A stretch of DNA of 64,000 nucleotides, from contig JBCBVY010000002.1 in assembly GCA_039817385.1 (NCBI GenBank), positions 1 through 64,000 on the forward strand, read 5' to 3'. The stretch comes from JBCBCP01 sp039817385. GTDB lineage: Bacteria > Pseudomonadota > Alphaproteobacteria > Rhodobacterales > Rhodobacteraceae. Shown one piece after another: positions 35,417 to 44,612 of this stretch. Position 1 is the stretch's first letter; the number at the start of each line of letters is the position of its first letter. Under the pieces are notes generated by a model that was given only the letters and a program-made list of their open reading frames with translations, made no database searches and was not told the DNA's origin. The position numbers and the translations under genes were made by a program.

Positions 35417-36030
35417 CGGAAGCACCGGCGGAGTTGGATGGATATGTTTCACGTGAAACACATGACCGGCTGAGTGCATACGTCTTGTTGCTGCAAAAGT
35501 GGAACCCCAGCATCAATCTGGTGGCTAAGAGCCAGACTGATGATTTGTGGCACCGCCACATCTGGGATTCAGCACAAATTTGGCCGCATATCGCCGATAC
35601 GGCCAGCCACATTGACCTCGGCAGTGGCGGCGGCCTGCCAGGGCTGGTTCTGGCAATTCTTTGTAAAGATCATGCATTACATGTGCAGGTGTCGTTGGTT
35701 GAAAGCGATATTCGGAAAGCGGTCTTCCTCCGCACAGTCACGCGGGAGCTTGGCCTGAACGTGCGTGTGCATGACAAGCGCCATCAATTCGTTCCACCGG
35801 CCCGGGCCACCAGTTTGACTGCGCGCGCCTTGTCATCCCTGACCGATCTGCTTGGTGCAGCAGAACGGCACCTCGTACCTGAAGGCGTCGCGGTTTTGCC
35901 CAAAGGACAATCCTGGCGCGAAGAAGTTGAGGCCGCGCGCGCATCATGGACGTTTAACCTTGAGGTGATTCCAAGTATCACTGATCACAACGCTGCCCTT
36001 CTCAAGATCAAGGAAATCCGTCGTGTCTGA
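35413..36030 (+). CDS. rsmG: 16S rRNA (guanine527-N7)-methyltransferase RsmG (GidB)
   Basis: A protein of 205 aa from the ATG at 35413, overlapping the mnmG stop. The SAM-binding motif is HIDLGSGGGLPGLVLAIL (about residues 70-87). LLLQKWNPSINLVAKSQ and the late VLPKGQSWREEVEAA are typical. It methylates G527 in the 530 loop; loss gives low-level streptomycin resistance in many bacteria. Its codons for YVSRET form a perfect parS site. It overlaps parA by 8 bases. Confidence 0.95.
   Translation: MTEAPAELDGYVSRETHDRLSAYVLLLQKWNPSINLVAKSQTDDLWHRHIWDSAQIWPHIADTASHIDLGSGGGLPGLVLAILCKDHALHVQVSLVESDIRKAVFLRTVTRELGLNVRVHDKRHQFVPPARATSLTARALSSLTDLLGAAERHLVPEGVAVLPKGQSWREEVEAARASWTFNLEVIPSITDHNAALLKIKEIRRV
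35445..35460. other. Perfect parS centromere site inside rsmG
   Basis: TGTTTCACGTGAAACA, a perfect 16-base palindrome identical to the broadly conserved parS consensus. It lies in the early coding sequence of rsmG, 563 bases before parA. ParB would nucleate here and spread as a CTP-dependent clamp. Confidence 0.92.
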
Positions 36031-36835
36031 TCCCACCCGTCCATCTGGGCCCAAGATCATCGCTGTGACCAATCAAAAAGGTGGTGTGGGGAAAACGACA
36101 ACAACGATTAACCTGGCCGCCGCGCTGGTTGAGCTTGGAATGAAGGTGCTGATCGTCGATCTTGACCCCCAAGGCAATGCCTCGACAGGCCTGGGCATCG
36201 ACGTTGGGGATCGGACGCACACAACCTACGATCTGCTGCTCGAAGAGGCGTCTTTGAATGATCTGATCGCTGGCACAGAGCTTCAGGGGTTGAGTATTAT
36301 TCCGGCGACTGTTGACCTCAGTTCGGCCGATATTGAGCTTTTCGCAAATGAAAAGCGGAGCTTCCTTCTGCATGATGCGCTGCGGCAGGTGGCGATGGAT
36401 GCGTTCGGGTTTGACTTTGTCCTCATTGATTGTCCACCATCGCTGAACCTTTTGACAATCAACGCAATGATTGCGTCGCATTCGGTCCTCGTGCCGCTTC
36501 AGGCGGAGTTCTTTGCCCTCGAAGGCTTGTCGCAGCTTATGCTGACGGTGCGGGAGGTTCGGCAGGCGGGGAACAAGGATTTGCGGATTGAGGGTGTGTT
36601 GCTGACAATGATGGATGCGCGTAACAATCTGAGCCAGCAGGTGGAGCGAGATGCGCGCGACAATCTCGGCGACGTTGTGTTCAAAACGATGATCCCGCGC
36701 AATGTCCGGGTGAGTGAGGCACCGTCTTTTGCGATGCCAGTCCTGAACTATGATCCAGCCTCGCGCGGGGCGTCAGCGTATCGCGCGTTGGGCCGGGAAA
36801 TTCTGGAAAACAATAAAATGAGGGAAGGGGCCTGA
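36023..36835 (+). CDS. parA: Chromosome partitioning ATPase ParA (Soj)
   Basis: A protein of 270 aa, starting with GTG at 36023 (MSDPTRPSGPKIIAVTNQKGG). The deviant Walker A KGGVGKTT is at 19-26, the motif VLIVDLDPQGNASTGLGI follows, and Walker B is FVLIDCPPSLNLLTINAM. There is no N-terminal helix-turn-helix, so this is a chromosomal Soj-type rather than plasmid-type ParA. It binds DNA non-specifically as an ATP dimer and moves ParB-parS complexes. It overlaps rsmG by 8 bases. Confidence 0.97.
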   Translation: MSDPTRPSGPKIIAVTNQKGGVGKTTTTINLAAALVELGMKVLIVDLDPQGNASTGLGIDVGDRTHTTYDLLLEEASLNDLIAGTELQGLSIIPATVDLSSADIELFANEKRSFLLHDALRQVAMDAFGFDFVLIDCPPSLNLLTINAMIASHSVLVPLQAEFFALEGLSQLMLTVREVRQAGNKDLRIEGVLLTMMDARNNLSQQVERDARDNLGDVVFKTMIPRNVRVSEAPSFAMPVLNYDPASRGASAYRALGREILENNKMREGA

Positions 36836-36837
36836 GC

Positions 36838-37716
36838 ATGGCAAAAGACAAAAAACGCGGGCTTGGTCGCGGTCTGAGCGCGCTTATGGCTGATGTGGCT
36901 GAGGCTGAAGCGGCGCCTGTTGCTACTGAGGGAACGAGCGTGCAAATGCTGCCCATCGAGGAGATCCATCCCAACCCGGATCAACCGCGAAAGGTTTTTG
37001 GCTCGGAAGAGCTGGACGATCTGGCCCGGTCGATTGCGACCAAAGGGGTGATTCAGCCGCTGATCGTGCGGCAGGTCGATGACGGTTACCAGATCGTTGC
37101 CGGAGAGCGTCGGTGGCGGGCTGCACAACAAGCGCAGCTTCACGAGTTGCCGGTGGTCGTGCGGAGCTTTGACGATATCGAAGTGCTTGAAGTTGCGATC
37201 ATCGAAAACATTCAGCGCGAAGATCTGAACCCGGTAGACGAGGCGCTGGCGTATCGTCAGTTGATGGAGCGCCACGGGCACACCCAAGCGCAGGTGTCCG
37301 AGGCGCTGGGCAAAAGCCGCAGTCACTTGGCCAACACAGTTCGATTGCTGCAGCTGCCGGAAAAGGCGCTTGGCTTGCTTCGCGATGGCAAGATCAGCTC
37401 TGGGCACGCGCGCGCGATTTTAAGCACGGACGATCCCGATGGCTGGGCAGAGCGTATCGCGACAAAGGGATTGAGTGTGCGCGAGGTTGAAGCTGGCGTC
37501 CGCAAGGAAGCAGCGGGAGACCCCGATAAGCTGAAGGCAAAGGCACCGAAACCGGAGAAGGATGCGGATACGAAGGCGCTGGAGGAAGACTTGTCTGCGG
37601 GCCTTGGGATGAAAGTACATCTGGACCACAAACCGGGTGCCGAAGCGGGGCAAATGGTGATCGCCTATAAAACGTTGGAGGAGTTGGACGATCTGTGTCG
37701 GAAGTTGAGCAGCTAA
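36838..37716 (+). CDS. parB: Chromosome partitioning protein ParB (Spo0J)
   Basis: A protein of 292 aa. The N-terminal ParA-interaction tail is KKRGLGRGLSALMAD. The CTPase domain holds NPDQPRKVF and the nucleotide-binding GERRWRAAQQA. The helix-turn-helix (TQAQVSEALGKSRSHLANTVRLLQLP) reads parS. The C-terminal dimerisation region follows a charged linker. It lies two bases after parA, and its stop interlocks with that of hemW. Confidence 0.97.
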   Translation: MAKDKKRGLGRGLSALMADVAEAEAAPVATEGTSVQMLPIEEIHPNPDQPRKVFGSEELDDLARSIATKGVIQPLIVRQVDDGYQIVAGERRWRAAQQAQLHELPVVVRSFDDIEVLEVAIIENIQREDLNPVDEALAYRQLMERHGHTQAQVSEALGKSRSHLANTVRLLQLPEKALGLLRDGKISSGHARAILSTDDPDGWAERIATKGLSVREVEAGVRKEAAGDPDKLKAKAPKPEKDADTKALEEDLSAGLGMKVHLDHKPGAEAGQMVIAYKTLEELDDLCRKLSS

Positions 37717-38849
37717 CCTGTCAACAGCCGCTCAAGGATAGCGTTTAGAACGATAAAGCCTTGATCTGTAACGGAAATCCTGTCGTCCGTGAGCTTCAGA
37801 AACTCTTTTTCAGCTAGATCCTGCAACACGTCCGACGGAAGAGGCCGACCGGCCAGTTCGGCGTAGCGGTCATGGCTGATGCCCTCCTTGAGCCGCAGGC
37901 CCATCATCAACAATTCATCTGCTTGTTCTTCCGGACTCAAGATGTGTCGCGGCAGTTCTCGTGGTCCTTTCAGCCATAGACCCGGCGCAAGGGGCGTTTC
38001 GGTCGCATACCGGATACCGTCGACCGTGAACCGGCCATGCGCGCCTGGACCGATGCCGATATAATCGTGCATCCGCCAATAGATCAGGTTGTGGCGCGAC
38101 TGCGCGCTGTCTCGTGCGTGGTTGCTCACCTCATAGGATGGCATCCCATGCGCGGCGCAAATGTCCTGTGTTAAATCGTACATGTCCGCTGATAGATCGT
38201 CGGATGGCAGGCCGCGGAGCCTACCCGCGTTGAAGCGGTCACCAAACGCTGTGCCTTGTTCGACTGTCAGTTGGTAAAGCGACAGATGATCGACGGCATA
38301 GGTCAGCGCGCGGCGCAGTTCGGCTTCCCACTCGGAGAGGCTTTGGTTCTGGCGCGCGTAGATCAGATCAAAGCTAACACGGTCAAAACGCGCGCGTGCG
38401 ATGTCAAACGCGGCAAGGGCCTCTTCGGCGGTGTGAAGTCGACCGAGCTTCTGCAAATCCGCGTTATTCAGAGCCTGAATGCCCATCGAAATGCGGTTAA
38501 CACCAGCCGTCTTGAAGTCTTCGAAACGGGCCGCTTCGACAGATGTCGGGTTGGCTTCTAGCGTGATTTCAATGTCGTTGGCCTGACGCCACCGCCGGGC
38601 AATTTGGTCCAACACGCGTGACGTCACGCGCGGCTCCATCAGGCTTGGCGTGCCGCCGCCGAAGAAGATGGACGTTACGATTCTGTCGGGTGTCTCTGCC
38701 GCGAGGCGGTCGATTTCCTCGATATAGGCGCGTTCCCACGCCGTGTGGTCGATAGATGCGGAGACGTGGCTGTTGAAATCGCAGTAAGGGCATTTGGCCG
38801 CGCAGAACGGCCAGTGGATGTAGATGCCAAAGCCATGCGGCTCAGTCAA
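37713..38849 (-). CDS. hemW: HemW, radical SAM heme chaperone
   Basis: A protein of 378 aa. The N-terminal CAAKCPYC (Cys16, Cys20, Cys23) binds the 4Fe-4S cluster; GGGTPSLM is the SAM-binding glycine motif. The sequence HNLIYW (in SAQSRHNLIYWRMHDYIGIGPGAHG) is the HemW-specific HNxxYW motif, separating it from coproporphyrinogen dehydrogenase HemN, with which it is often confused. HemW delivers haem to respiratory enzymes. It overlaps rdgB by 8 bases and parB by 4. Confidence 0.93.
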   Translation of the reverse strand: MTEPHGFGIYIHWPFCAAKCPYCDFNSHVSASIDHTAWERAYIEEIDRLAAETPDRIVTSIFFGGGTPSLMEPRVTSRVLDQIARRWRQANDIEITLEANPTSVEAARFEDFKTAGVNRISMGIQALNNADLQKLGRLHTAEEALAAFDIARARFDRVSFDLIYARQNQSLSEWEAELRRALTYAVDHLSLYQLTVEQGTAFGDRFNAGRLRGLPSDDLSADMYDLTQDICAAHGMPSYEVSNHARDSAQSRHNLIYWRMHDYIGIGPGAHGRFTVDGIRYATETPLAPGLWLKGPRELPRHILSPEEQADELLMMGLRLKEGISHDRYAELAGRPLPSDVLQDLAEKEFLKLTDDRISVTDQGFIVLNAILERLLTG

Positions 38850-39453
38850 AGCAGCCTGCGATCAGCTTGTTGAACGAATCCGCCCGGTGCGAGATCGCGT
38901 TCTTCTCTTCAAACGGCATTTCGGCAAAGGTGCGGGTGTGGCCGATGGGTTGGAACATAGGATCGTAGCCGTGGCCCTCGGCACCGCGCGTCGGCCAGAC
39001 CAAGGTGCCTTCTGCAATACCCTCGAAAACCTCATCATGTCCGTCAGGCCAGGCCAGCACGAGGGTTGAGCAAAAACGGGCCGAATAGGGCGGGTTAGAC
39101 CCGCTTTGCTGGACTCTCGCCCAAGTCTTCTCCATCGCCATGCGGAAGTCGCGCCCGTTTGGCGTATCCGCCCAATCCGCGGTATAGACACCCGGCGCGC
39201 CGTCCAAGGCATCCACGACAATGCCGCTGTCATCGGCGAGGGCGGGCAGCCCGGTGGCCTGCACCGCCGCGTGGGCCTTGATCCGGGCATTGCCGACAAA
39301 GGTGGTTTCGGTTTCCTCCGGTTCCGGCAAGTTCCGGTCCGCCGCGCCGACTACCGTGATGCCGCGCGGCGCGAACAGAGCCTGCATTTCCTCCAGCTTG
39401 CCCGCGTTGTGCGTCGCCACGAGGATCGTGTCGCCGTCGAACTTGCGGGTCAT
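38842..39453 (-). CDS. rdgB: XTP/dITP pyrophosphatase RdgB
   Basis: A protein of 203 aa that hydrolyses deaminated purine triphosphates (XTP, dITP, dHAPTP) to monophosphates. Substrate and metal motifs are ILVATHNAGKLEEM (residues about 10-23), LPALADDSGIVVDALDGAPGVYTADWA, and the closing EKNAISHRADSFNKL. The start overlaps the rph stop by four bases. rph-rdgB-hemW form a tight leftward operon. Confidence 0.96.
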   Translation of the reverse strand: MTRKFDGDTILVATHNAGKLEEMQALFAPRGITVVGAADRNLPEPEETETTFVGNARIKAHAAVQATGLPALADDSGIVVDALDGAPGVYTADWADTPNGRDFRMAMEKTWARVQQSGSNPPYSARFCSTLVLAWPDGHDEVFEGIAEGTLVWPTRGAEGHGYDPMFQPIGHTRTFAEMPFEEKNAISHRADSFNKLIAGCFD

Positions 39454-40163
39454 GCGGTGGCGGCCTGCTGTGCGGCGACCAGTTCGCTGACACCTTTTTC
39501 GGCAAGGTCCAAAAGCGCGTTCATCTGATCGCGGGAAAACGTCTGCCCCTCGGCGCTCATCTGAACCTCAATCAGTTTTCCTGATCCGGTGAGGATGAAG
39601 TTGCCGTCAACACCAGCCTCTGAATCCTCGGGGTAATCAAGGTCCAGCACAGGCTGGCCGGCATAGATACCGCAACTAATCGCGGCGACCGGATCGATCA
39701 GCGGATCGGACACGATATCGCCCGCCTTCATCAACGCGTTCACTGCAAGCCGGAGCGCAACCCAGCCGCCCGTAATCGACGCGCAGCGCGTCCCGCCATC
39801 AGCCTGCAGCACATCACAATCGACCGTGATCTGCCGTTCGCCCAGCGCGGACCGATCCACGCCAGCGCGCAAGGCACGCCCGATGAGCCGCTGGATTTCC
39901 ACCGTTCGGCCGCCTTGCTTGCCCGAAGCCGCCTCCCGCCGCATCCGTGTGTTCGTGGCGCGGGGCAGCATGCCGTATTCGGCAGTGACCCAGCCAAGGC
40001 CAGAGCCCTTGATGAATGGCGGCACGCGGTCCTCAAGAGTTGCGGTGCACAAAACGTGGGTGTCGCCCATTTTTATGAGGCATGACCCTTCGGCATGTTT
40101 GGTAAAGCCGGTCTCAATTGAAACCGCACGCATTTCGTTTAAATTTCGTCCCGAGGGTCGCAT
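39450..40163 (-). CDS. rph: Ribonuclease PH
   Basis: A protein of 237 aa from the ATG at 40163 (MRPSGRNLNEMRAVSIETGF); the longer frame to 40241 is in the promoter gap. It trims tRNA 3' ends by phosphorolysis. RNase PH blocks: RMRREAASGKQGGRTVEIQRLIGRALRAGVD, ITVDCDVLQADGGTRCASITGGWVAL and DLDYPEDSEAGVDGNFILTGSG. It is divergent from hrcA across 77 bases. Confidence 0.96.
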   Translation of the reverse strand: MRPSGRNLNEMRAVSIETGFTKHAEGSCLIKMGDTHVLCTATLEDRVPPFIKGSGLGWVTAEYGMLPRATNTRMRREAASGKQGGRTVEIQRLIGRALRAGVDRSALGERQITVDCDVLQADGGTRCASITGGWVALRLAVNALMKAGDIVSDPLIDPVAAISCGIYAGQPVLDLDYPEDSEAGVDGNFILTGSGKLIEVQMSAEGQTFSRDQMNALLDLAEKGVSELVAAQQAATA

Positions 40164-40240
40164 GGCTGCTCCTGTCCTGTTGTGGCTGGGATACCGTTCA
40201 CGTGCAGGGGCGCGCAAGGGCGATCCGGGCAAGGCTGGCA

Positions 40241-41302
40241 ATGAACGAGAGTACGCAAATCCTTCATGACATGAATGATCGCTCGCGCGAGGTCTTTCGC
40301 CGTGTGGTTGAGGGGTATCTGAGCACGGGCGATCCTGTGGGCAGCAGGACGCTGACGCGCGAGTTTTCCGAAAAGGTCAGCGCCGCGACCATTCGGAATG
40401 TTATGCAGGACCTGGAGTATCTGGGCCTGCTGGACAGCCCCCATGTCAGCGCGGGGCGCGTTCCGACGCAGTTGGGCTTGCGCATGTTTGTTGACGGGCT
40501 GATGGAGGTTGGCGTTCCGGACGAGGCGGATCGCGAAAAGATCGATGCGACGCTCGGCTCGAACGCGGATGATGTTGCCGGTCTTCTGGATTCCGTCGGT
40601 TCGGCTTTGTCTGGGGTGACGCAGGGGGCAAGCCTTGTGCTGACCCCCAAGCAGGAGGCACCGATCAAGCATATCGAGTTTGTCTCGCTCGCGCCGGACC
40701 GGGGACTGGTCGTGTTGGTCTTTGCCGACGGGACGGTCGAAAACCGCGTGTTTCAACCGCCCCTAGGTCACACCCCCAGCGCGATGCGTGAAGCCGGGAA
40801 TTTTCTGAACGCGTTGATCGAGGGCAAGACACTCAGCGAGGCGCAGGCGACGCTGATCACGCAAATCGCCGAGAAACGATCGCAGATTGACCAGCTTGCG
40901 CGCGAACTGGTCGACAGCGGCATGGCCATCTGGGACAGCGGCGGACAGGACGCGCGGCTGCTGGTTCGCGGCCGCTCCAATCTGCTGAGCGAGGAAGGTA
41001 ATTCCGAAGACCTGACGCGTATCCGCACGCTCTTTGATGATCTTGAGCGCAAGCGGGACATTGCCGAATTTCTCGAACTGGCCGAAACGGGGCAGGGTGT
41101 GCGAATTTTCATCGGCTCCGAAAACAAACTTTTTTCGCTTTCGGGTTCCTCTCTGGTGGTTTCTCCATATATGAACGCGGATCGAAAGATCGTGGGCGCG
41201 GTCGGGGTTATTGGGCCCACGCGCCTGAACTACGGACGGATTGTGCCGATCGTTGATTATACCGCTCAGCTGGTGGGGCGGCTTTTGGGTGATCGGAGTT
41301 AG
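40241..41302 (+). CDS. hrcA: Heat-inducible transcription repressor HrcA
   Basis: A protein of 353 aa from the ATG at 40241 (MNESTQILHDMNDRSREVFRRVVEGYLSTGDPVGSRTL). The N-terminal winged helix is clear (residues about 10-80, VSAATIRNVMQDLEYLGLLDSPHVSAGRVPT), followed by the GAF-like dimerisation domain. HrcA binds CIRCE elements, typically at groESL, and is stabilised by GroEL. I saw no CIRCE inverted repeat in the gap before this gene or before grpE, so autoregulation is not indicated. It lies 9 bases before grpE. Confidence 0.95.
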   Translation: MNESTQILHDMNDRSREVFRRVVEGYLSTGDPVGSRTLTREFSEKVSAATIRNVMQDLEYLGLLDSPHVSAGRVPTQLGLRMFVDGLMEVGVPDEADREKIDATLGSNADDVAGLLDSVGSALSGVTQGASLVLTPKQEAPIKHIEFVSLAPDRGLVVLVFADGTVENRVFQPPLGHTPSAMREAGNFLNALIEGKTLSEAQATLITQIAEKRSQIDQLARELVDSGMAIWDSGGQDARLLVRGRSNLLSEEGNSEDLTRIRTLFDDLERKRDIAEFLELAETGQGVRIFIGSENKLFSLSGSSLVVSPYMNADRKIVGAVGVIGPTRLNYGRIVPIVDYTAQLVGRLLGDRS

Positions 41303-41311
41303 AGGGACACA

Positions 41312-41872
41312 ATGGCAGAGCGCAAGGAACCGGAATTTCTCGATGATCTGGTTGATGCCGAGGCGGAGGTTTACGCCGAGGAGATGGCCGAGATTGACGA
41401 GGAGGCACTGGAGCTTGATGAGCTGCGGGCCGAACGTGACGCGCTGCGCGACAAGTGGATGCGCGCGCTGGCCGATGCGGAGAATGCGCGCAAACGGTCT
41501 GACAAGGACCGGCGCGAAGCGGAGAATTACGGCGGCTCAAAGCTGGCCCGCGATATGTTGCCGGTTTACGACAACATGAAGCGTGCGCTGGAGGCTGCGA
41601 CCGAAGAGCAGAAGGAGATTTCCGCTGCTTTGCTTGAAGGGGTAGAACTGACGATGCGCGAGCTGCTGAACGTGTTCAAAAAGCACGGGATCGAGGTTAT
41701 CGCGCCCGAAGTTGGTGATACGTTCGACCCGCAACATCACCAGGCGATGTTCGAGGCGCCCGTGCCGGGGACCAAGGCAGGGGAGATCATTCAGGTCGCG
41801 GCAGAGGGTTTCATGCTGCACGACCGCTTGCTGCGTCCGGCGCAGGTTGGGGTGTCGTCCTTTACGGGGTGA
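41312..41872 (+). CDS. grpE: Nucleotide exchange factor GrpE
   Basis: A protein of 186 aa. Dimeric exchange factor for DnaK. A long acidic coiled coil occupies residues about 15-75. The beta domain has the family signature EVIAPEVGDTFDPQHHQAMFEAPVPGTKAGEIIQVAAEGFMLHDRLLRPAQVGVS. Directly downstream of hrcA, as in many heat-shock operons, but dnaK and dnaJ are not nearby. A palindromic element follows the stop. Confidence 0.96.
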   Translation: MAERKEPEFLDDLVDAEAEVYAEEMAEIDEEALELDELRAERDALRDKWMRALADAENARKRSDKDRREAENYGGSKLARDMLPVYDNMKRALEAATEEQKEISAALLEGVELTMRELLNVFKKHGIEVIAPEVGDTFDPQHHQAMFEAPVPGTKAGEIIQVAAEGFMLHDRLLRPAQVGVSSFTG

Positions 41873-41873
41873 T

Positions 41874-41920
41874 GGTGGGCACATTGCCCACCCTACGTAG
41901 GATGGGCGATCTCGCCCATC
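41874..41920. terminator. Double palindromic element between convergent grpE and mutS
   Basis: Hairpin 1: GGTGGGC (41874-41880) with GCCCACC (41886-41892). Hairpin 2: GATGGGC (41901-41907) with GCCCATC (41914-41920). The second half, including the preceding GTAG, is nearly identical to the element between hemY and ahcY (2595-2631). It fills almost the whole 46-base gap and reaches into the mutS stop codon. It probably terminates both genes and belongs to a dispersed repeat family. Confidence 0.7.
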
Positions 41921-44522
41921 ACCCTCGCGCCGCCTTCAACTTGTAAATCAAATCCAAAGCCTCCCGAGGGCTTAACTCATCCGGCGCCACATCGTCCAAT
42001 AGCCCCAAAGCAGGGTCTTCTTGCTGCGGCTCTGGCGCCTGAATCGCGCTGAACAGAGGAAGATCGTCGATCAGCGCCTTCGTCGCTGATCCACCCTCGC
42101 GTTCGCCCTGTTCCAACTGCTCCAGAACAGTGCGCGCGCGGTCGATGACCGACTGCGGCAGGCCCGCCAGCTGGGCGACCTGCACGCCGTAGGATCGATC
42201 CGCCGCGCCTTTGCGGACCTCGTGCAGGAACACAATATCCCCCTCAAACTCGCGCACGGCAACGGTCGCGTTTTCCACGCCATCAAGGCTCCCGGCGAGC
42301 GCGCTCATTTCATGGTAATGTGTGGCGAACAACGCGCGGCAGCGGTTGGTGCCGTGCAAATGTTCAAGCGTCGCCCACGCAATCGAAAGACCGTCATACG
42401 TTGCCGTCCCGCGACCTATTTCGTCGAGGATCACCAGCGCGCGATCATCCGCCTGATTCAGGATCGCCGCGGTCTCCACCATCTCAACCATAAAGGTTGA
42501 CCGCCCCCGTGCCAGATCGTCCGAAGCGCCAACACGGCTGAAGAGCTGGCTGACGATGCCAATCCGCGCACTGCGTGCCGGCACAAACGATCCCATCTGC
42601 GCGAGGATCGCGATGAGGGCATTCTGCCGGAGGAAAGTCGATTTACCGGCCATGTTAGGGCCCGTCAGAAGCCAAATGCGGTCGTCACTCAGGTTACAGG
42701 TGTTCCCAACAAAATGCGCTCCGCCTTTTTTGAGTGCCGCTTCAACGACCGGGTGGCGCCCGGCTTCGATGTCGAAGGCGCGGCTGTCTTCCAGCGCGGG
42801 GCGGCACCAGTCTTCGGACACGGCGAGGTTTGCGAGGCCGATGGACAAGTCCAGTTCCGCGAGCGCCCGTCCGCAGCGGTAAATTGCGTCGGCCTGGGCC
42901 ATAATAGCTGCGCAAAGGCTGTCAAAGATGCGCCGCTCAATCTCTGCCGCTTCTGCGCCAGCGTTCAGGATTTTCGTCTCTAACGCACTGAGTTCCGGCG
43001 TTGTGAACCGCACTTGGTTCGCCGTTGTCTGCCGATGGATGAAAGTTTCCGACAGCGGTGGCGACATCATCTTGGCGCTGTGGGTCGCCGTGGTTTCGAT
43101 GAAATAGCCCAGCACGTTGTTGTGTTTGATCTTCAGCGATGTGACCCCGGTGGCCTCCACATAGCGGGCCTGAAGCTGCGCGATCACCCCGCGCCCTTCA
43201 TCCCTGAGCTGGCGCGCCGCATCGAGATTTTCGTCGAAGCCCGGGGCGATCAACCCGCCATCGCGCAATTGAACGGGCGGTTCTGCAACGAGGGCTGCAT
43301 CGAGATGGCCGATTAGGCTGTCGTGGCCTTTCATCTCTGAAATTGCACCTAGGACGCCATCGCAAGGCTCTGACATGGGGGTCTTCGCGATATTGTCCGC
43401 AGCGATTAGCCCATCGCGCACCGCTGCGAGGTCCCTTGGACCCGCACGGTCCAGCGAAATCCGCGACAAGGCCCGGTCAAAATCCGGCACACGGGCGAGG
43501 TGTTCGCCAAGGGCCGTTGCCAGAGGTCTTTGTTCCACGAAATAGGCAACATTCTCCTGGCGCTGGCGGATCAGTGTCAGGTCCCGCGATGGGCTGGACA
43601 AGCGCCGTTCAAGCAAGCGCGCGCCGCCTGCCGTGACCGTCCGATCAATGGTGGCCAGAAGCGAGCCGGCGCGGCCACCGCCAAGTGCTTGCGTTAGCTC
43701 AAGATTTCGCCGGGTTGCCGCGTCGATCTGCATGTAGGCGCGCAGCGTCTCCCGGCGCGGCACGGTCAAGCGCGGCAGCTTCCCCTTTTGCGTCAGCTCA
43801 AGGTAGTCGATGAGTGCGCCCATCGCGGACAGTTCCGCGCGTTCGAAGCTGCCATAGGCTTCGAGGGAGGCCACGCCGTAGAAGGATTTGAGCCGTTCCG
43901 TCCCGCGCGCGGAATCGAACGAAGACCGTGGGCAAGAGGTGAGGTACAGCCCCAAATCAGTCTCTAAATAACGCAAAACATCAAACGCGGCCTCCGATAC
44001 GAGAACCTCGGACGGCGCCAGCCGCGCCAGCTCAGGCCCGATCCGCGTAAGGGTTAAAGGCATAACCGAGAACGCGCCGGTGGACACGTCAACCCAAGCC
44101 AGCGCGGCGTCGTCCCGCACAACGGCAAGTGCGGCAAGGTAGTTGTGACTGCGCGCCTCCAGCAGCGCGTCTTCGGTCAGGGTGCCGGGGGTCACGGTGC
44201 GCACCACATCCCGCTTTACCACCGATTTAGAGCCGCGCTTTTTTGCCTCAGCCGGGCTTTCCAGTTGCTCGCACACCGCGACGCGGAAGCCTTTGCGGAT
44301 GAGCGTCTGCAGGTAGGTCTCCGCCGCGTGCACCGGTACACCGCACATCGGAATGTCGGCGCCGTCGTGCTTGCCCCGTTTGGTCAGCGCAATATCGAGC
44401 GCTTCGGCCGCCGCGACGGCGTCGTCAAAGAACATTTCATAGAAATCGCCCATCCGGTAAAACAGCAAGCTGCCCGGATTGGCCTCTTTGATTTCCAAAT
44501 ATTGCGCCATCATCGGCGTCAT
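41919..44522 (-). CDS. mutS: DNA mismatch repair protein MutS
   Basis: A protein of 867 aa from the ATG at 44522, which has GGGAGG at ideal spacing; MVSFDRTKGG from 44558 is a weaker alternative. The mismatch-recognition domain carries GSLLFYRMGDFYEMFFDDA with the Phe-x-Glu reading head. The ATPase shows Walker A GPNMAGKSTFLRQNALIAILAQMG and LVILDEIGRGTATYDGLSIAWA. The C-terminal tetramerisation tail is present. mutL is not next to it. Confidence 0.96.
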   Translation of the reverse strand: MTPMMAQYLEIKEANPGSLLFYRMGDFYEMFFDDAVAAAEALDIALTKRGKHDGADIPMCGVPVHAAETYLQTLIRKGFRVAVCEQLESPAEAKKRGSKSVVKRDVVRTVTPGTLTEDALLEARSHNYLAALAVVRDDAALAWVDVSTGAFSVMPLTLTRIGPELARLAPSEVLVSEAAFDVLRYLETDLGLYLTSCPRSSFDSARGTERLKSFYGVASLEAYGSFERAELSAMGALIDYLELTQKGKLPRLTVPRRETLRAYMQIDAATRRNLELTQALGGGRAGSLLATIDRTVTAGGARLLERRLSSPSRDLTLIRQRQENVAYFVEQRPLATALGEHLARVPDFDRALSRISLDRAGPRDLAAVRDGLIAADNIAKTPMSEPCDGVLGAISEMKGHDSLIGHLDAALVAEPPVQLRDGGLIAPGFDENLDAARQLRDEGRGVIAQLQARYVEATGVTSLKIKHNNVLGYFIETTATHSAKMMSPPLSETFIHRQTTANQVRFTTPELSALETKILNAGAEAAEIERRIFDSLCAAIMAQADAIYRCGRALAELDLSIGLANLAVSEDWCRPALEDSRAFDIEAGRHPVVEAALKKGGAHFVGNTCNLSDDRIWLLTGPNMAGKSTFLRQNALIAILAQMGSFVPARSARIGIVSQLFSRVGASDDLARGRSTFMVEMVETAAILNQADDRALVILDEIGRGTATYDGLSIAWATLEHLHGTNRCRALFATHYHEMSALAGSLDGVENATVAVREFEGDIVFLHEVRKGAADRSYGVQVAQLAGLPQSVIDRARTVLEQLEQGEREGGSATKALIDDLPLFSAIQAPEPQQEDPALGLLDDVAPDELSPREALDLIYKLKAARG

Positions 44523-44612
44523 GCGCGGGCCTCCCTTGGTCCGGTCAAAAGACACCATCGGCCGGGCAGATGCCAGATTGTCTTTGCCCGTCAAAGGCGC
44601 AAAGCTGGGCCT

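Noticed and set aside
40195..40208. Additional parS near the rph-hrcA gap
   Set aside because: Only the GTTCACGTG core resembles parS; the right half is not complementary.
40164..40240. CIRCE inverted repeat controlling hrcA-grpE
   Set aside because: No TTAGCACTC-type inverted repeat is present in the 77-base gap.
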